In this document: one piece after another, positions 1 to 11,207 of the stretch | How positions within the stretch are numbered: the stretch's first letter is position 1 | Layout of the letters: the number at the start of each line of letters is the position of its first letter | NCBI GenBank assembly: GCA_964017155.1 | Contig: OZ024866.1 | Span: 21,963,320-22,027,319 of the forward strand | Direction: 5' to 3' | DNA: 64,000 nucleotides | DNA from: Oasisia sp. SBJ-2009 | Lineage: Eukaryota > Annelida > Polychaeta > Sabellida > Siboglinidae | Notes under the pieces: generated by a model | What the model was told of the DNA's origin: nothing | Databases searched by the model: none | Seen by the model: only the letters and a program-made list of their open reading frames with translations | Translations under genes and position numbers: made by a program

Positions 1-104
1 TGTTTTTCAGTCGACGTTCATCGATTTAACTTTAACGAACAGTCAAATGCTAAATGTTGCACGCCATTGCACAACATTGACAACATTACGTCAACAAAGT
101 ACAC

Positions 105-760
105 CAGTGACATTAAGACATCTACTATTTGCACTATGTGTCATTTGGTGACACTTCCTATTTGCATTGTGTCAGTCTATGACACTAATGATGCATCTTA
201 CTTCACGTGCGTCACTCAGTGACACTAATGATGCTTCCTACTTGCACATTATGTCAGTCAATGACACTAATGACATTTCCAACTCTTCCTGCTTGCACGA
301 TGTGTCACCCGATGACACTAATGATGCTTCATACCTGCACTATGTGTCACTCTAGTGATGCATCTTGTTGCTTGCAGCATTTGTCACCTGATGACACTAA
401 TTGTCATCAGTTTCTTTTACAGTATATATTGCATCACGCGATGACACTCATGATTCTCATCAGTTGCTTCCACTGCACATCTACTGGTGACATTCTCCAA
501 CTTGCATTAAGTGTCACCCGATGACACTAATGATACCGGCTTCTATGTAACAACTGATGACACTAATGCTTCTACAAGCGTCTGTATATAAATTGATGAC
601 ACTAATGACAAGTATTTAGACTGATTGTAGTAGGTGTCTGCTAATGACACGCATGCATGATATGTCAACTGCCCTGATATGACGTTGTCAACTACTTGCA
701 CTATGTGTTGACAAATAATGCTGGTGACACTTCAACACCAGACATTGTTGGTGATGTAAC
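105..760. repeat. Degenerate minisatellite with hairpin-forming TGACACTAATG units
   Basis: About 11-12 degenerate units of roughly 40-60 bp follow one another. Most contain TGACACTAATG preceded by a TGTCA-type half-site, so that each unit holds a short inverted repeat such as GTGTCAcccgaTGACAC. The linking text is usually a variant of 'atgcttcctacttgcac..tatgtgtcac'. The spacing is irregular and the units diverge, so this is an old array. It lies upstream of the MCTP exons, presumably in an intron. The short open frames across it are by-products of the repeat. Confidence 0.75.
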
Positions 761-1083
761 TACTATATTTTACTTTACAACAAATTTAAGTAACTCTCTT
801 AGAAGTGTATTTTGTATTTGGGTACCTCACTTGAAAACTACTCAAGTAAAAATACTTTCCAAAAGAATCTGTATTTTATATACATAGCTTAATCAACTGT
901 GGTGAGGCTGTAACTTCTTCATCGTGTAGATGAACAGGTGCTACTGCACTGGCAGCTGCCCAGAAGAAGAATGTTTGCATATGAAGGAAATGATGTCATA
1001 TTGATTCTTGGTACCAGTAGACACACAGACACACACACCAGACACACCACACACACACATGCATGTATATACACACAAACACT

Positions 1084-1144
<61 letters not shown>

Positions 1145-2187
1145 AAACACACACATGCAAATCTATCGAATCCAGCTAATATGTTTCTTCCAGTTTGTCG
1201 CAAAAGTAACACAACAGTAGCTAATACAACAATAAAATGCAAAGTAGTGTTTAATTCCAATTAAACTACTTTATTCGAAATCAAAGAAACAGTACTTCAT
1301 TACTTAATAACAACTGTTGAAATATTTACTTGAAATTACTTCACAGCGTAACAATGACAAAAACATTATCAGTGGCTCGCATTGCATACATTAGTTGCTA
1401 CAACTGTGTACATGCCTTTTACTTTCATGGTGAACACTTCGATGATGGTTTCACATTTCAGGCTCTTCTATTTTCTGAACTGTACACTGTTTTCTGAACG
1501 GGTACAAATGAGGTTTACATTTCTGTCAAGACATGTGATGATTGCAGGGCATGTGGTTTACTAACACTGGTACTAACATTTCCATACAGCTTCACTGGTG
1601 CTTTAACCAGGTGAAGCCAACCTGCCAGGAAGCTTCCACCTTGCACATGGGCATGACATGTATATATAGCATGTTGATAAGATGGTCTTATAGGTTTTAA
1701 ACTGGTTCTGTGGTAAATGTTCATGTTTTTATCATAACATACCAGCAGTTCGTAGATATAAATTAAGTAAATGTGTTTTACAGATTGATTAAAAGTTAAT
1801 GAGACCACAGATAATTTGTGGCAATTGTTTATCATATTTTTTATTCATAAGATTATAGAATATTTTGGGCCATTCAGTTTTAGCCGGGAAAACTAATGGC
1901 CGACTACAGTTGGCACCCTTCATAAAATCCCTAATACACTGTACATTGCTATGTATAGACATATAAGAGGTGATTGTATAAAATCAAAAGATATGTTAAG
2001 CATTTCATGTTGAGGGTGGTTTGAATGTCACCATGGGGGAAATATATTGTCACAGTGGCCCCACCTTAAGAGCGAAACATGTCTTATTGATAGTAGTAGG
2101 AAATTGTTATCTTACAAATCGCAAATCCCACCCACTCATTGGTGGAGTTTGATGCTAGTACTGTGTGTATAACTCGTCATCTTCGAG
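761..2187 (+). other. Non-coding stretch, presumed MCTP intron
   Basis: No exon or RNA gene is recognisable here. It contains a CA microsatellite at about 1020-1155 and otherwise ordinary AT-rich sequence. A weak pyrimidine stretch followed by AG at 2186-2187 is the acceptor chosen for the next exon. Confidence 0.5.
1020..1155. repeat. CA microsatellite, interrupted
   Basis: A CA dinucleotide run is interrupted by CAGA, CATG and CTCAAA; the purest part is about 1087-1141. It generates HTHT/CVCV open frames on both strands that are not genes. Confidence 0.95.
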
Positions 2188-2324
2188 ATGGTCCCTGACG
2201 TGTTGGGTGTGATTCAGGAAGGGAAGAAGAGCTTCAAGGAGAGGCTTCAGGGGATCCAGGACGTCTGTCTGCAGGTGCAGGAAGGGATGGACTCTCTCGC
2301 CTCCCTCGGGGAACGGGTGAAAAA
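2188..2324 (+). CDS. MCTP coding exon (fourth from the end)
   Basis: It encodes a charged segment containing LQGIQDVCLQVQEGMDSLAS and ending GERVK plus two bases of the next codon. The donor is AA|GTACGT at 2325. The family has an equivalent segment (IQE-C-xVQ-..-GER-KN) just before its last membrane span. An in-frame stop at 2170-2172 limits the exon on the left. The acceptor AG at 2186-2187 has only a modest pyrimidine tract, so the start is the least certain boundary of this gene. Confidence 0.82.
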
Positions 2325-3046
2325 GTACGTTTGTATTTCCCACTGGGCTAGCCCATGTGACACGCTACAGGAATTAAGTTTTTGTGAAATGGAAGTTTTT
2401 GCCATTCTGGAGTCAGCAGATTATGAGCTTTAAAATGATACCTTGTCATTGAAATATCTTTGTTATTGTTTAGTTTATGGCTAAAATAATCTTTGTGATA
2501 TGTTTTGTTTATTGCTCAAATTATCTTTGATAGTTTTTAGTTTATTGCTCAAATTGTCGCAACATTTTCAAAGTGAAGTCTTGAAAAACAAGTTGATACT
2601 GTGACTCACTGTCGGTGGTGTTTTTTTTTGTATCATCAGTAGTTTTCAAGGCTTTGTCAAAATTGTTCCAACACTTGAGAGATGTTTTTAAAATGAAGTA
2701 ATATTGTGACGCGTTTTGTCTGGTTTTTTTAATATATGGGTTTGTGAATGCATACATCTCCTCTCTAGGATTTGTCAAGGAAAATAAACTACGCATTGAA
2801 AGAGGAGGTTATTGTGTGTCTATTTTGCCCAATTAACAACTATTTTAGCACATGGACAGGACACACATGGGTCTGCTTGGTGCGTCACATATTTGACAGT
2901 ACGGTATCAGGTTATCAGGAAGTCTGAAATAAAACAGATTATTTCAGGAGCTGCAACAGTATCATGTCACTGTGTCACTATGTCAACATTTCAATGTGTC
3001 ACAATTTTGATGTGTCACCATGTGTCACTATGTCATTGTGTGACAG

Positions 3047-3156
3047 CACCTTCAACTGGACCGTGCCCTGGTTGACGTGGCTCATGCTCGTTCTTCTCGC
3101 TGTCGTCTCCATCGTGCTCTACTGGCTGCCTCTCAGATACCTCATGCTCATCTGGG
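3047..3156 (+). CDS. MCTP coding exon with transmembrane segment
   Basis: It encodes N-TFNW followed by TVPWLTWLMLVLLAVVSIVL and YWLPLRYLMLIWG. This is a hydrophobic span of about 20 residues, typical of the last MCTP membrane helix. The acceptor is TGACAG|C at 3046 and the first donor is G|GTAAGT at 3157. The last 23 bases of the exon and the donor form the first unit of a tandem array running through the following intron. The acceptor side is preceded by a degenerate TGTCAC-rich stretch (about 2965-3045) rather than a strong pyrimidine tract. Confidence 0.92.
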
Positions 3157-3524
3157 GTAAGTGTCAGATATCTCATGCTCATCTGGGGTAAGTGTCAGAT
3201 ACCTCATGCTCATCTGGGGTAAGTGTCAGATACCGCATGCTCATCTGGGGTAAGTGTCAGATATCTCATGCTCATCTGGGGTAAGTGTCAGATATCTCAT
3301 GCTCATCTGGGGTAAGTGTCAGATACCTCATGCTCATCTGGGGTGTCAGATACCTCATGCTCATCTGGGGTGTCAGATACCCCATGCTCATCTGTTGTGT
3401 CAGATACCTCATGCTCATCTGGGGTAAGTGTCAGATACCTCTTGCTCATCTGGGGTAAGTGTCAGATACCTCATGCTCATCTGGGGTAAGTATCAGATAC
3501 CTCATGCTCATCTGGGGTAAGTGT
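3134..3524 (+). repeat. Tandem array of exon end plus 5' splice site (13 units)
   Basis: The array has thirteen units. Ten are 31 bp (CAGATACCTCATGCTCATCT then GGGGTAAGTGT) and three consecutive ones (units 7-9) are 27 bp, having lost TAAG, for a total of 391 bp. Unit 1 is the true exon 3' end (codons for RYLMLIWG) with its donor. Units 2-6 and 10-13 keep GGGGTAAGT or GGGGTAAGTA and so also look like good donors. Point differences (CCTC, TATC, CCGC) show modest divergence. A degenerate fourteenth unit runs to about 3545. Because 31 is not a multiple of 3, use of donor 2 shifts the frame and soon meets a stop at 3189-3191. Confidence 0.95.
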
Positions 3525-3741
3525 CAGACACCTCCTGTTCGTCTGGCTGGGGATCATCAGGGATATTGTCAGCCGAAAATGTGACCCGTTGTTTTCGTCA
3601 TGTCCCTAAATGTTTCAGTCTACTACAACTGAATTTCTATCTCACATAACTAACATATATCTGAGACAATTTCTGCAGTATAAAATGACTGTGTGTTTGT
3701 TTAATGTGGGGTTATTTAATGTGGGTTTATTTCTTATGTAG

Positions 3742-3839
3742 GTATTAACAAGTTCACGAAGAAGCTACGAGCCCCGAATGCCATCTCAAACAACGAACTG
3801 ATGGACTTTCTCTCTCGTGTACCATCAGACGTGGAACTT
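3742..3839 (+). CDS. MCTP coding exon
   Basis: It encodes [15 protein letters not shown] followed by [17 protein letters not shown], the most conserved part of the MCTP C-terminus. The acceptor is ATGTAG|GT at 3741, and the first two bases complete a Gly codon begun in the preceding exon. The donor is CTT|GTAAGA at 3840, leaving phase 0. Confidence 0.93.
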
Positions 3840-4439
3840 GTAAGACTCACTTTGTCACTTCTTTACAACTTAAGATCACTTCTTAGGATGAATTATTTTC
3901 AGTCGTCATCATCGTATGGTGTGTCCTGGCTGGCCCATTGGGTTGGTTTGTGGATGTGGGTTTATTAAGACATTTGTTTGAGGTAGTGGGGATCTTGGAG
4001 GGTCACAATTTCAACAATTTGTGGCACACGCAAAAGGTTTTTTCTCCGCATGAACCCAGGTAACTGAGATCATACTGTAGTTGACACCGCTGTTGTCAGT
4101 TTTTACACATTTGGGGGGGGGGCACATATGCAGTGAACATCAATTGATATTAGACCAACTGGGAGGAATTATTCATTTCCACTAATCAACTCGGTCATAC
4201 TTAGCTTTGCTAATGACATACTGGACTGGACATGATCTTGCACTTTAAAATAAATTTGGACCTAACAGTTGTCTTGTGTACCTGAAAACTGTCAACACAG
4301 TTACGTGCTAGCGGGACATTGTCACTTGTGTATTGTGGAAATAGTGTCCTCTGTATTACAGCAATGAATATTTGCATTGTGAAAAGAATCGTTTAATTTA
4401 ACAACAGATTTTGTTTAACTTTCCTTAAAGAGTTCTTTA

Positions 4440-5048
4440 CCTTAGTGAAAACGTTTTGCCGTAGCAGCAGCCGCTCTGTGGAATGGACTGCCGGACAGTG
4501 TTAGGACGGCAAAGACACAGCCACAGTATAAAACACTTCTTAAGACACACCTTTTTAGATTAGCGTTTCTGTGACGTGATAATGTGGACTTTAATGACAT
4601 ACATTTATCAATAAGTTATACAATTTTTATTACGCAATTAGTATCATTATTAGCATTTTAGTATGATAGTTTTTATGATTGATTAGCTATGTTATTATTA
4701 TTATTATTTTAATCATATACTTTTTATTTAAATTAATTTTATTTTAGCATACTGAAGAATATTAAGTAATGTAACGACTGTGCTATTTTATTTTATTGTT
4801 TCATGTATAGGCTTATATTTATAGTGTTCATATGTGTATATATATATATATGTGCGTGCATATATGTATCTATATATATATGTATATATAAGTTTACTTA
4901 CCTTAATAATATTTTATCATCTATATATACATATATCTATTTTAGTAATCATTTATCATCCAATTTTAGCTACTATTTGTACATTTATGTGAAGCGCCTG
5001 AGAGCAATAATATTGATTTGGGCGCTATACAAATAAATTATTATATTA
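4440..5048 (+). mobile_element. 5'-truncated LINE, 3' end with microsatellite tail
   Basis: The polymerase tail is followed by about 470 bp of AT-rich 3' UTR. This ends in GTGAAGCGCCTGAGAGC, then GGGCGCTATACAAATAAA, and a run of ATT/TTA. A final '(G)CGCTATA-AAAT' motif with a short simple-repeat tail is typical of LINE and partner SINE 3' ends in invertebrates. The left boundary is uncertain, and no target-site duplication was identified with confidence. Confidence 0.7.
4449..4574 (+). pseudogene. LINE reverse transcriptase C-terminal fragment
   Basis: An open frame ending in TGA encodes AVAAAALWNGLPDSVRTAK followed by YKTLLKTHLFRLAFL. This pattern (A-V-A..-LWN-LP--VR......-KT-LKTHLF) is the usual C-terminal tail of CR1/L2/Jockey-type LINE polymerases. 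It opens only at 4449, after an in-frame TGA, so the copy is 5' truncated or decayed. The clade cannot be fixed from 42 residues. Confidence 0.8.
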
Positions 5049-5112
5049 TTATTAGTGAAACAGCCCCCTGTTGTGACCACATGTTGCATGAATGTGATGT
5101 TGGTTGTTTCAG

Positions 5113-5175
5113 GCCCAGTACCGGTTGTTGCGCCCCGATTCCAGTCTGGGTTCAGCGAAAAAGAAACGCAGCTGA
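5113..5175 (+). CDS. MCTP terminal coding exon with stop
   Basis: The acceptor TTGTTTCAG| is followed by codons for AQYRLLRPDSSLGSAKKKRS and TGA at 5173-5175. The family ends in the same way, with a Gln-Tyr pair, a Pro-Asp pair and a short basic tail. This frame and not the longer overlapping open frame is chosen because it continues phase 0 from the exon ending at 3839. Confidence 0.92.
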   Translation, partial: AQYRLLRPDSSLGSAKKKRS

Positions 5176-7686
5176 ATCCTATACTTTATTCCAAGGGATT
5201 TTAGCTTTGTTTGTGTCATTTTAACTCTACTACATTTTAAACTGTTTTTGCACTACTGCAATGTCAACGTAATTTTTATTGTGTATGTTAAAGTAATTAA
5301 ATTACGAATGTCACTTTAATTGTGTTAGTGCAATTTTGATAATGTTGATGTAATGTTAGTTGTATCAATGCAACTTCAATTGTACATATGTAATTTTACT
5401 TTTGTGTGAGCTGAGCTTCTGGTCTGATGTCCAAACTCTGGAAGAACTGGGACTTGACAGTGCCTTTGTGGTATTATCAACTAGATATATTTATAGAATT
5501 TAGAGTAACTACTTTTACCAATATTGTACATATAAGACTTGATAATTATGTGTTAACTTGATACTAGTCTGTAGGATTTTAGTAAACTATTTACACCAGG
5601 TTGATCGTTGCAATGTGCTTGGCATAAGCAGCTGTTATAAGTTTTGAGCTTGTCATTTTTAGATATTAATTTATGACGTTCAAGTATGAAATAGGGTATT
5701 CACAACTTGAGCAGTGTTTCTACAGGTAATAATAGAAATGTTTGTTCAAAGTGGTTGTGAAGTTACAAGTGTTTGTTAACTTTGTAATATGTCATCAGCA
5801 CTGTCAACAGACGTAACGTTGTTTAAAATTAATTTATTATTGTCTGCTCAATTCTTTTTAAATATTCTGGTGAGGGCAACGTTTCATTAAATTTTTTCTA
5901 AAGCATGAAGTCCTTACTATTTCTTATACTATATGGTTGTTTTTATAGATGAATTATGCATGTGGCAAGAGGTTGTGAATATTTGTTGTTGCCGGGTGTT
6001 ATATAATTATACCGTGATAGATAACTATAATTATTATACAAATGCCGTTGGTTCTTTATGTCCACATTCCTGCAAATTGTGCCAGCTTGAAGCTACATGC
6101 ACTCTGCAATGAAACATTGTGTACTTATGTGTTGGTCATTGGTAGCTTATACTTGCCATTAATTAAAGCTATCTCCTACCTCAATATTTATTTTGTCTTG
6201 TTTCAGACTATTTTTTTTAATTGCACCTGTTAATTATCAAGTGATATTGCATCTTGTTTGCTCAGATTTGTTTTTCGTTTTGCTGAAATCATTGAATGAA
6301 TTAGTAGGTTACTAGTCTGTAAACGATTCTGATTTGAAAGTCTCAGAACTTGGTTCATGATGGTCATTAATAATAATAACAATACATTAACTGCTGTTTT
6401 GCTGAAATCCTTGGAAACCAGCTAAAGGTTTGACCAATTGCAAAGTCAAGAAATATTTTGGTCGTCAACAAATGGATTTATATCTAAGTTGAGCTATGGT
6501 GGATAGGCAGTATTCAACACATTCCACAATTTTGGTAAATGTATAATTTTTACTAAACCCATAAAATAATATTAAACCTTCGTACATGCCCCTTCAAATG
6601 AAACAATGTGTTTAAACATTCAAATTGAGTGTTGCTAGTCTGTATTTTGTAGAATATGCATTTTATCGACAAACAAAAACAATAATGTTATGTTATCAGA
6701 AGCATGGTATGATGTCACACACAAAACAGACTCATCTATACATTATAGTTGTTTATTTCAGAATCATTTATCAGTTAAAAACATCCCATTCTGCAATCCT
6801 GCCGACATGTCTCAATGGCATTCTTGTCATAAAGACTGTCTTAGTTTAGTACAGTTTTTCAAGCAAGGGACCTTTGAAGTAACAGAACAATTTACCTATC
6901 CACCACATGAACCGTTGCCAAGCAACAATGCCATCAAGCCACCAGCTAATGGGTATCACCAAATACTTGGTGTTTGTGAATTCCATTGTATATACTGTTG
7001 AAATTCTGGCCAGAATTGTTTTTTTACATAAATATGGCAAAGTTCCTGCAAGTGACCTTATATTTTATTTATGAGTTTCCATGCATCAACAGTGATGCAT
7101 TTCACATATGTAGTCATTAAAAAAAAACTGACAAAGATGGGCACATGCATAACTTCTGTTGTAACTTAGGCAAATTACGACATGCTCAATACGTCAGTTG
7201 ACACAGCCTCATGCTTAATTTGTATTGTGAATTAGGCAAATATATATACCTAAATAGTATGTATATATAGATATAATTATATACACAGCATATATGGTGT
7301 GATTGCAGTTTTTAATTCACTCAAATATTATAATAAAGAATAACATAGCAGGACGAGAATCCGCTACAATAAAATAAACAATGCTTAATAATAACCGTGT
7401 ATTTTGACGATCAAATGACGTGAGACATTGTAGCGTTACGTGCAGACTGTGAATTCTGTACAGACACGAATCTAAACAACGACGGCTTTGATAACAGCCA
7501 ACATATTTCACATGTAGCCAAGTGAGTGTTCTCTCATTCCTGCTCTCAGTCGTCAGATACTACACTGCGTGTGGTACTTCTGCATTTATGTTGGGTTTGT
7601 TAGCGAAATGTGTGATGTAGTGTCAATGTTAGATGAATGCATGATTCGCCTTCTGTGCTATATGAAGTTGTCAAAAAGCTCCAGTC
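5176..7686. other. MCTP 3' UTR and spacer between convergent genes
   Basis: The MCTP and eIF3j genes converge here. The sequence is AT-rich with no coding exon that I can support. A candidate ATTAAA signal for the + strand gene lies at 6162-6167. An AATAAA on the - strand, which could serve eIF3j, lies at 7064-7069. Both are weak calls without transcript data. Confidence 0.45.
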
Positions 7687-7797
7687 CTATATGAAGTCGT
7701 CCATTGCGTCGTAGTCGTCCAAGGCGTAGTCATCGAGCGTCGCTTGTTTCCCTGCGAAAATCTTCCCCTTGTGTTTGGCTTTCTTCCCCTTCGTCGT
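7687..7797 (-). CDS. EIF3J: eIF3j exon 9 (stop)
   Basis: It encodes TTKGKKAKHKGKIFAGKQAT and then LDDYALDDYDAMDDFI, stop TAG at 7687-7689. A Lys-rich stretch followed by an acidic, aromatic tail is the normal end of eIF3j. The acceptor TTTCCAG is at 7798-7799 (AG on the - strand). Confidence 0.93.
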   Translation of the reverse strand, partial: TTKGKKAKHKGKIFAGKQATLDDYALDDYDAMDDFI

Positions 7798-8014
7798 CTG
7801 GAAAAGGGAAATACCAGTTTCTACTCACTGACATTTATTTCTTGCTATCAGAGGAAGGGAGGAGGGCTGTTTCTTTTATTTATGCTACTGATTAAATTCT
7901 GTCAAGACTAAAAATACTTTACTGATTGTCCATTTAAACATTACATTAAGAACAGATATTTGTCTTTAGGTACAAAATAAAATGCAAGCAATAGATTGGG
8001 GATCCAGATACAAT

Positions 8015-8046
<32 letters not shown>

Positions 8047-8122
8047 TACTGTACAGTGTAGACTAGTATTGAAAGTGTGAGTGTAGACTGCATGGTCAGA
8101 TAACTGTTATGGTATTACAAAC

Positions 8123-8196
8123 CTTCATTGATTTTGTCTTCTCATTAGCCAAGGCTGTCAATGTTCCTGACAGTTTCTTCATGTCTTCTGGAGTCA
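8123..8196 (-). CDS. EIF3J: eIF3j exon 8
   Basis: It encodes TPEDMKKLSGTLTALANEKT followed by KSMK. It enters with two bases (TG) that complete a Leu codon from exon 7 and leaves in phase 0. This is the conserved 'DDLKKI..SLTVL.NEK' region of the family. Confidence 0.92.
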
Positions 8197-8572
8197 CTGC
8201 AGAGCAAGAGTTGTTTGTTTGTATGTGCAGCACATTGCAACAACCAAACTTTGCTACGTGAATCTCCAACCATTTTATTACTATCCAAAATTGGCGTTAC
8301 ATCATTCGTTACAAAGCGAGGAAAGCAGTTACATATAACCCCATTAATGTTTTGATTATAAATGACATTGTAGACTAAACTATCAACCAATCATGTTATC
8401 ATGATGCATCTGTATAAATGATTTATTACAAAGATATTCTCTAGTGAGGTTAAAGAAGAAATTACTGTTTATTAATAACCATTGTTAACAACCAGGAATC
8501 TGCTTTTTTGGAAATGTATTTCGCACTTGAAATAGAACTGAGAAAAACAGCAGTCTGCACCTGAATACTTAC

Positions 8573-8630
8573 AGTTAATAGAAAGATCTGTGAAAAGTTT
8601 TTCAAGGAAGCCTATATAATGTGACGACAT
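8573..8630 (-). CDS. EIF3J: eIF3j exon 7 (short)
   Basis: A 58-nt exon encodes MSSHYIGFLEKLFTDLSIN plus one base. It is the piece needed to link exons 6 and 8: phase 0 in, phase 1 out. It corresponds to the family's 'YY..FLE.L.RD..' stretch. The acceptor is GTTTCAG and the donor GTAAGTATT. Confidence 0.9.
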
Positions 8631-9053
8631 CTGAAACAGATGAGTATGAATACTTCAACCATAAATTGGCACTGCACATGAGACGTACATTTTCTCTACC
8701 ATAATTTTGCCACACAACCCTATTCAGGAGTCAACTGGAAAATTTGAAAGTTTTTATTAATCAGTTTCATTTTCGCACGTTAGAGTAATACTAGTTTACA
8801 GAACAATTGTATTTCAGTAGCTCTAAAGCAAGTATCTGACATTTTTTCAAACAATACGTGGTAGACAGGAAGATGTTCTTAGCAAATTATGAAGCTTAAA
8901 CTGTTAAAGATAATCAGAACAACATAGGTAAAATATTCTTGATTTCTTAGAGCGTAACTTGCAACGTGTGAAAGACAAAATATGATTTATAAATATCTAC
9001 ATAAATTTAGTATGTTATCAGACATACACAACACCTGCAGACAAATCACTTAC

Positions 9054-9172
9054 ATCGTATTTTGTTACTTTGTCTCGTATAAGGTTTCCAAATTTGTCGA
9101 AATCGTCTTTCGATTCTGGTTCAAATGAGTCCAACAACCCCACTCTGCCTGCGAGCTCGTCATTCGTCACAC
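9054..9172 (-). CDS. EIF3J: eIF3j exon 6
   Basis: It encodes GVTNDELAGRVGLLDSFEPE and then SKDDFDKFGNLIRDKVTKYD. 'FGV.N' and 'DDF.KFG.L...K.T.Y' are family signatures. The donor GAT|GTAAGTG is strong. Confidence 0.94.
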
Positions 9173-9745
9173 CTGGCCACAAACAGAACAGTTACAGCAA
9201 GGTACAAACTGAAGTTGACAGCTTGGTGATACATTCTGTGGAATGAACATATAATTATGGTTGAATGGATATCTACTAAATTCAAATAAATAAGAGATAC
9301 AGATATCTTATATTAACTGATTTAATTCACTATAAGAGAAAAACATAGTCATGATTAAATTGATTGATTTTTTGAAAATCTATATCAAGGTTCAACATTA
9401 ACTACAGCAATGCCATCCAAAGACATGGTCATTGATCGGACAGAAAGTAATGGTGGTCTTTTGTTCTCCAAACTGGAAACAATTTAAGAAAATATTGCAA
9501 TAACTGAGCATTAAAGACAATATTTACTACCAGCAGTTCTAGTAGATAACAATTCATTGATAATACTTCAACTGCATGTATAACCGCAGCAGCATAACTT
9601 TCTTGACAGGCAACCCTTAAAACCCCTTCCAGCTTCTCTAGTTGACTACGACCACTGAATTTGTATGGGCACCGTGAAACTGGAATGATTTACATAAAAA
9701 TGTAACAGGATTTACAACGTTAAGCCTCTGTAGTGATGTAAGTAC

Positions 9746-9854
9746 CGAATGCTTCTTTTGCCAGGAGCAGATCTGACTCCTCCTGTAGTTGCTGTGCTCT
9801 CTGCTTCTCCAGGGCGAGTTCTTCTGGCGTCAGTGGTACTCTCTCTGCCTCTTC
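9746..9854 (-). CDS. EIF3J: eIF3j exon 5
   Basis: It encodes EEAERVPLTPEELALEKQRA followed by QQLQEESDLLLAKEAF. This is the most recognisable motif of the family ('LTPEEQLA.K.R...LQEESDLELAKE.F'). The donor is G|GTACTT, which is not a consensus site. Confidence 0.95.
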
Positions 9855-10748
9855 CTGCCACCACGAGACAGAATCTTACATCTACTGTCTGTCACAGTGT
9901 CACTGGACATGTTCAAGGTGCATTTGACACAGGACATGTCATCATCTTGCCGACATATTTAAATCCGGCCATTTAAACTACAAATGTGTATATAATTATC
10001 TACAGCAACGATGGTTATTTTGAATGATGATGGTGTCACTGGAAGACGGATTTTAGGCATGTGACATCCATGCAATGCACATCGCTGACAATTTAATATA
10101 TATACTTTTTAGTTTTGTTCTTGTACATTTTGCATTGTGAAATTAAAGTAACTAAACGGTAGTACCTAATTATGATCCTTACTTACAGACGCAACTGTTT
10201 GCCATTCTTTAAGTCTTTGTGCATGTCATGATTGTTCATCTTGTATGTGGTATCAACCAGTGCTTCATTTTTAAGACGCTAAGTAAATAACTGTATAATT
10301 AAAAAATCGCTTTGCAAAACCAGCGACATGACACGATTATACAGTAGTGCATGGATAACATAGTTTGTCTAAATTATTTAGCATATTTAGATGAACGATT
10401 TATCGCTCAAATGATTTATCGCTCGCATGGGGTTTTCAAACCTGAAGCACTGTAGGGACACTTTGTAAAACCGAATCCCACTTCTAAATTTCACTTCACC
10501 ATTTAGGATATTTTCTATGTCATTTTGAAATGCCATAGAATACAAGAATTCGTTCTGCATGGTTTTGACAGTAAGATTGTATATTGGTTTTACGTCAACA
10601 TATATGTGAACAATTCGCAGGCATATAATAGTATAAAATGTAGCATGTAATACTATAAAATGTCCCAGGTAGTCCCCAATGTTGAACTTTGAACATCTGC
10701 TGCAGCAGTGCTGCTGCTGTTCTATATTTGTCTCGTCACTTCACTCAC

Positions 10749-10852
10749 CTGTCTCCTCTTGTCTTCAAGCTCTGCTTTCCGCTTTGCTTCCTTCTCTGCA
10801 AGTCGTTCTTTCAATGGCTTCTTCTTTTTCTTCACCTCTACAACTCTATTTT
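10749..10852 (-). CDS. EIF3J: eIF3j exon 4
   Basis: It encodes ENRVVEVKKKKKPLKERLAE and then KEAKRKAELEDKRRQ, a strongly charged helical region. The corresponding human part is also Lys/Glu-rich. The acceptor is TGTTTCAG and the donor GTGAGTGA. Confidence 0.92.
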
Positions 10853-11207
10853 CTGAAACAGATTACGGCTCAATAAATAAACAGACTGTCAATGGATATT
10901 AATTCAAGTATTACGGACATGAACCCAATATAATAAACATGTAACAAATTATATGACCCCGAAATCCATATTCCATAGGTTTGACATCAGCTACTGTTAC
11001 TTGCAATATTATGTAATAAAACAGACGTAGAATTTTTTTTCAACAAAATTAAACTCATATTCTGTCTTAGATCTGAAGGAGATACATAGGCATTTGTTCA
11101 CATAGCATATGTGCAAAGTAGATCCATCCACATTTCAAAATTAGTCATGGAAGCCAGGAAAAAAGTGGCTATGAATACACTATTCCATACAACTGCATGA
11201 TGATGAT

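Larger units (their letters stand above)
3840..5112 (+). other. Last MCTP intron, carrying a LINE 3' end
   Basis: It runs from the donor GTAAGA at 3840 to the acceptor TTGTTTCAG at 5112. The first 600 bp hold nothing recognisable apart from a G run near 4112. The remainder is mostly the 3' end of a non-LTR retrotransposon in the same orientation as the gene. Confidence 0.8.
2188..5175 (+). other. MCTP gene, 3' part (four terminal coding exons)
   Basis: This is the 3' end of a gene for a multiple C2 and transmembrane domain protein (MCTP1/MCTP2 type), an ER or endosomal calcium-binding membrane protein. Coding exons are 2188-2324, 3047-3156, 3742-3839 and 5113-5175. Donor/acceptor dinucleotides and phases agree at every junction: AA+C gives Asn, G+GT gives Gly, then phase 0. 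The joined product has the family's C-terminal order: an amphipathic stretch ending in GERVKN, TFNWTVPWL leading into a membrane segment, [29 protein letters not shown], and a basic tail KKKRS before the stop. This matches the conserved C-terminal domain of vertebrate MCTPs. The C2 domains and the first membrane segment must lie upstream of the window. MCTP1 and MCTP2 cannot be told apart from this part. A LINE fragment and a tandem array of splice donors sit in its introns. Confidence 0.88.
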
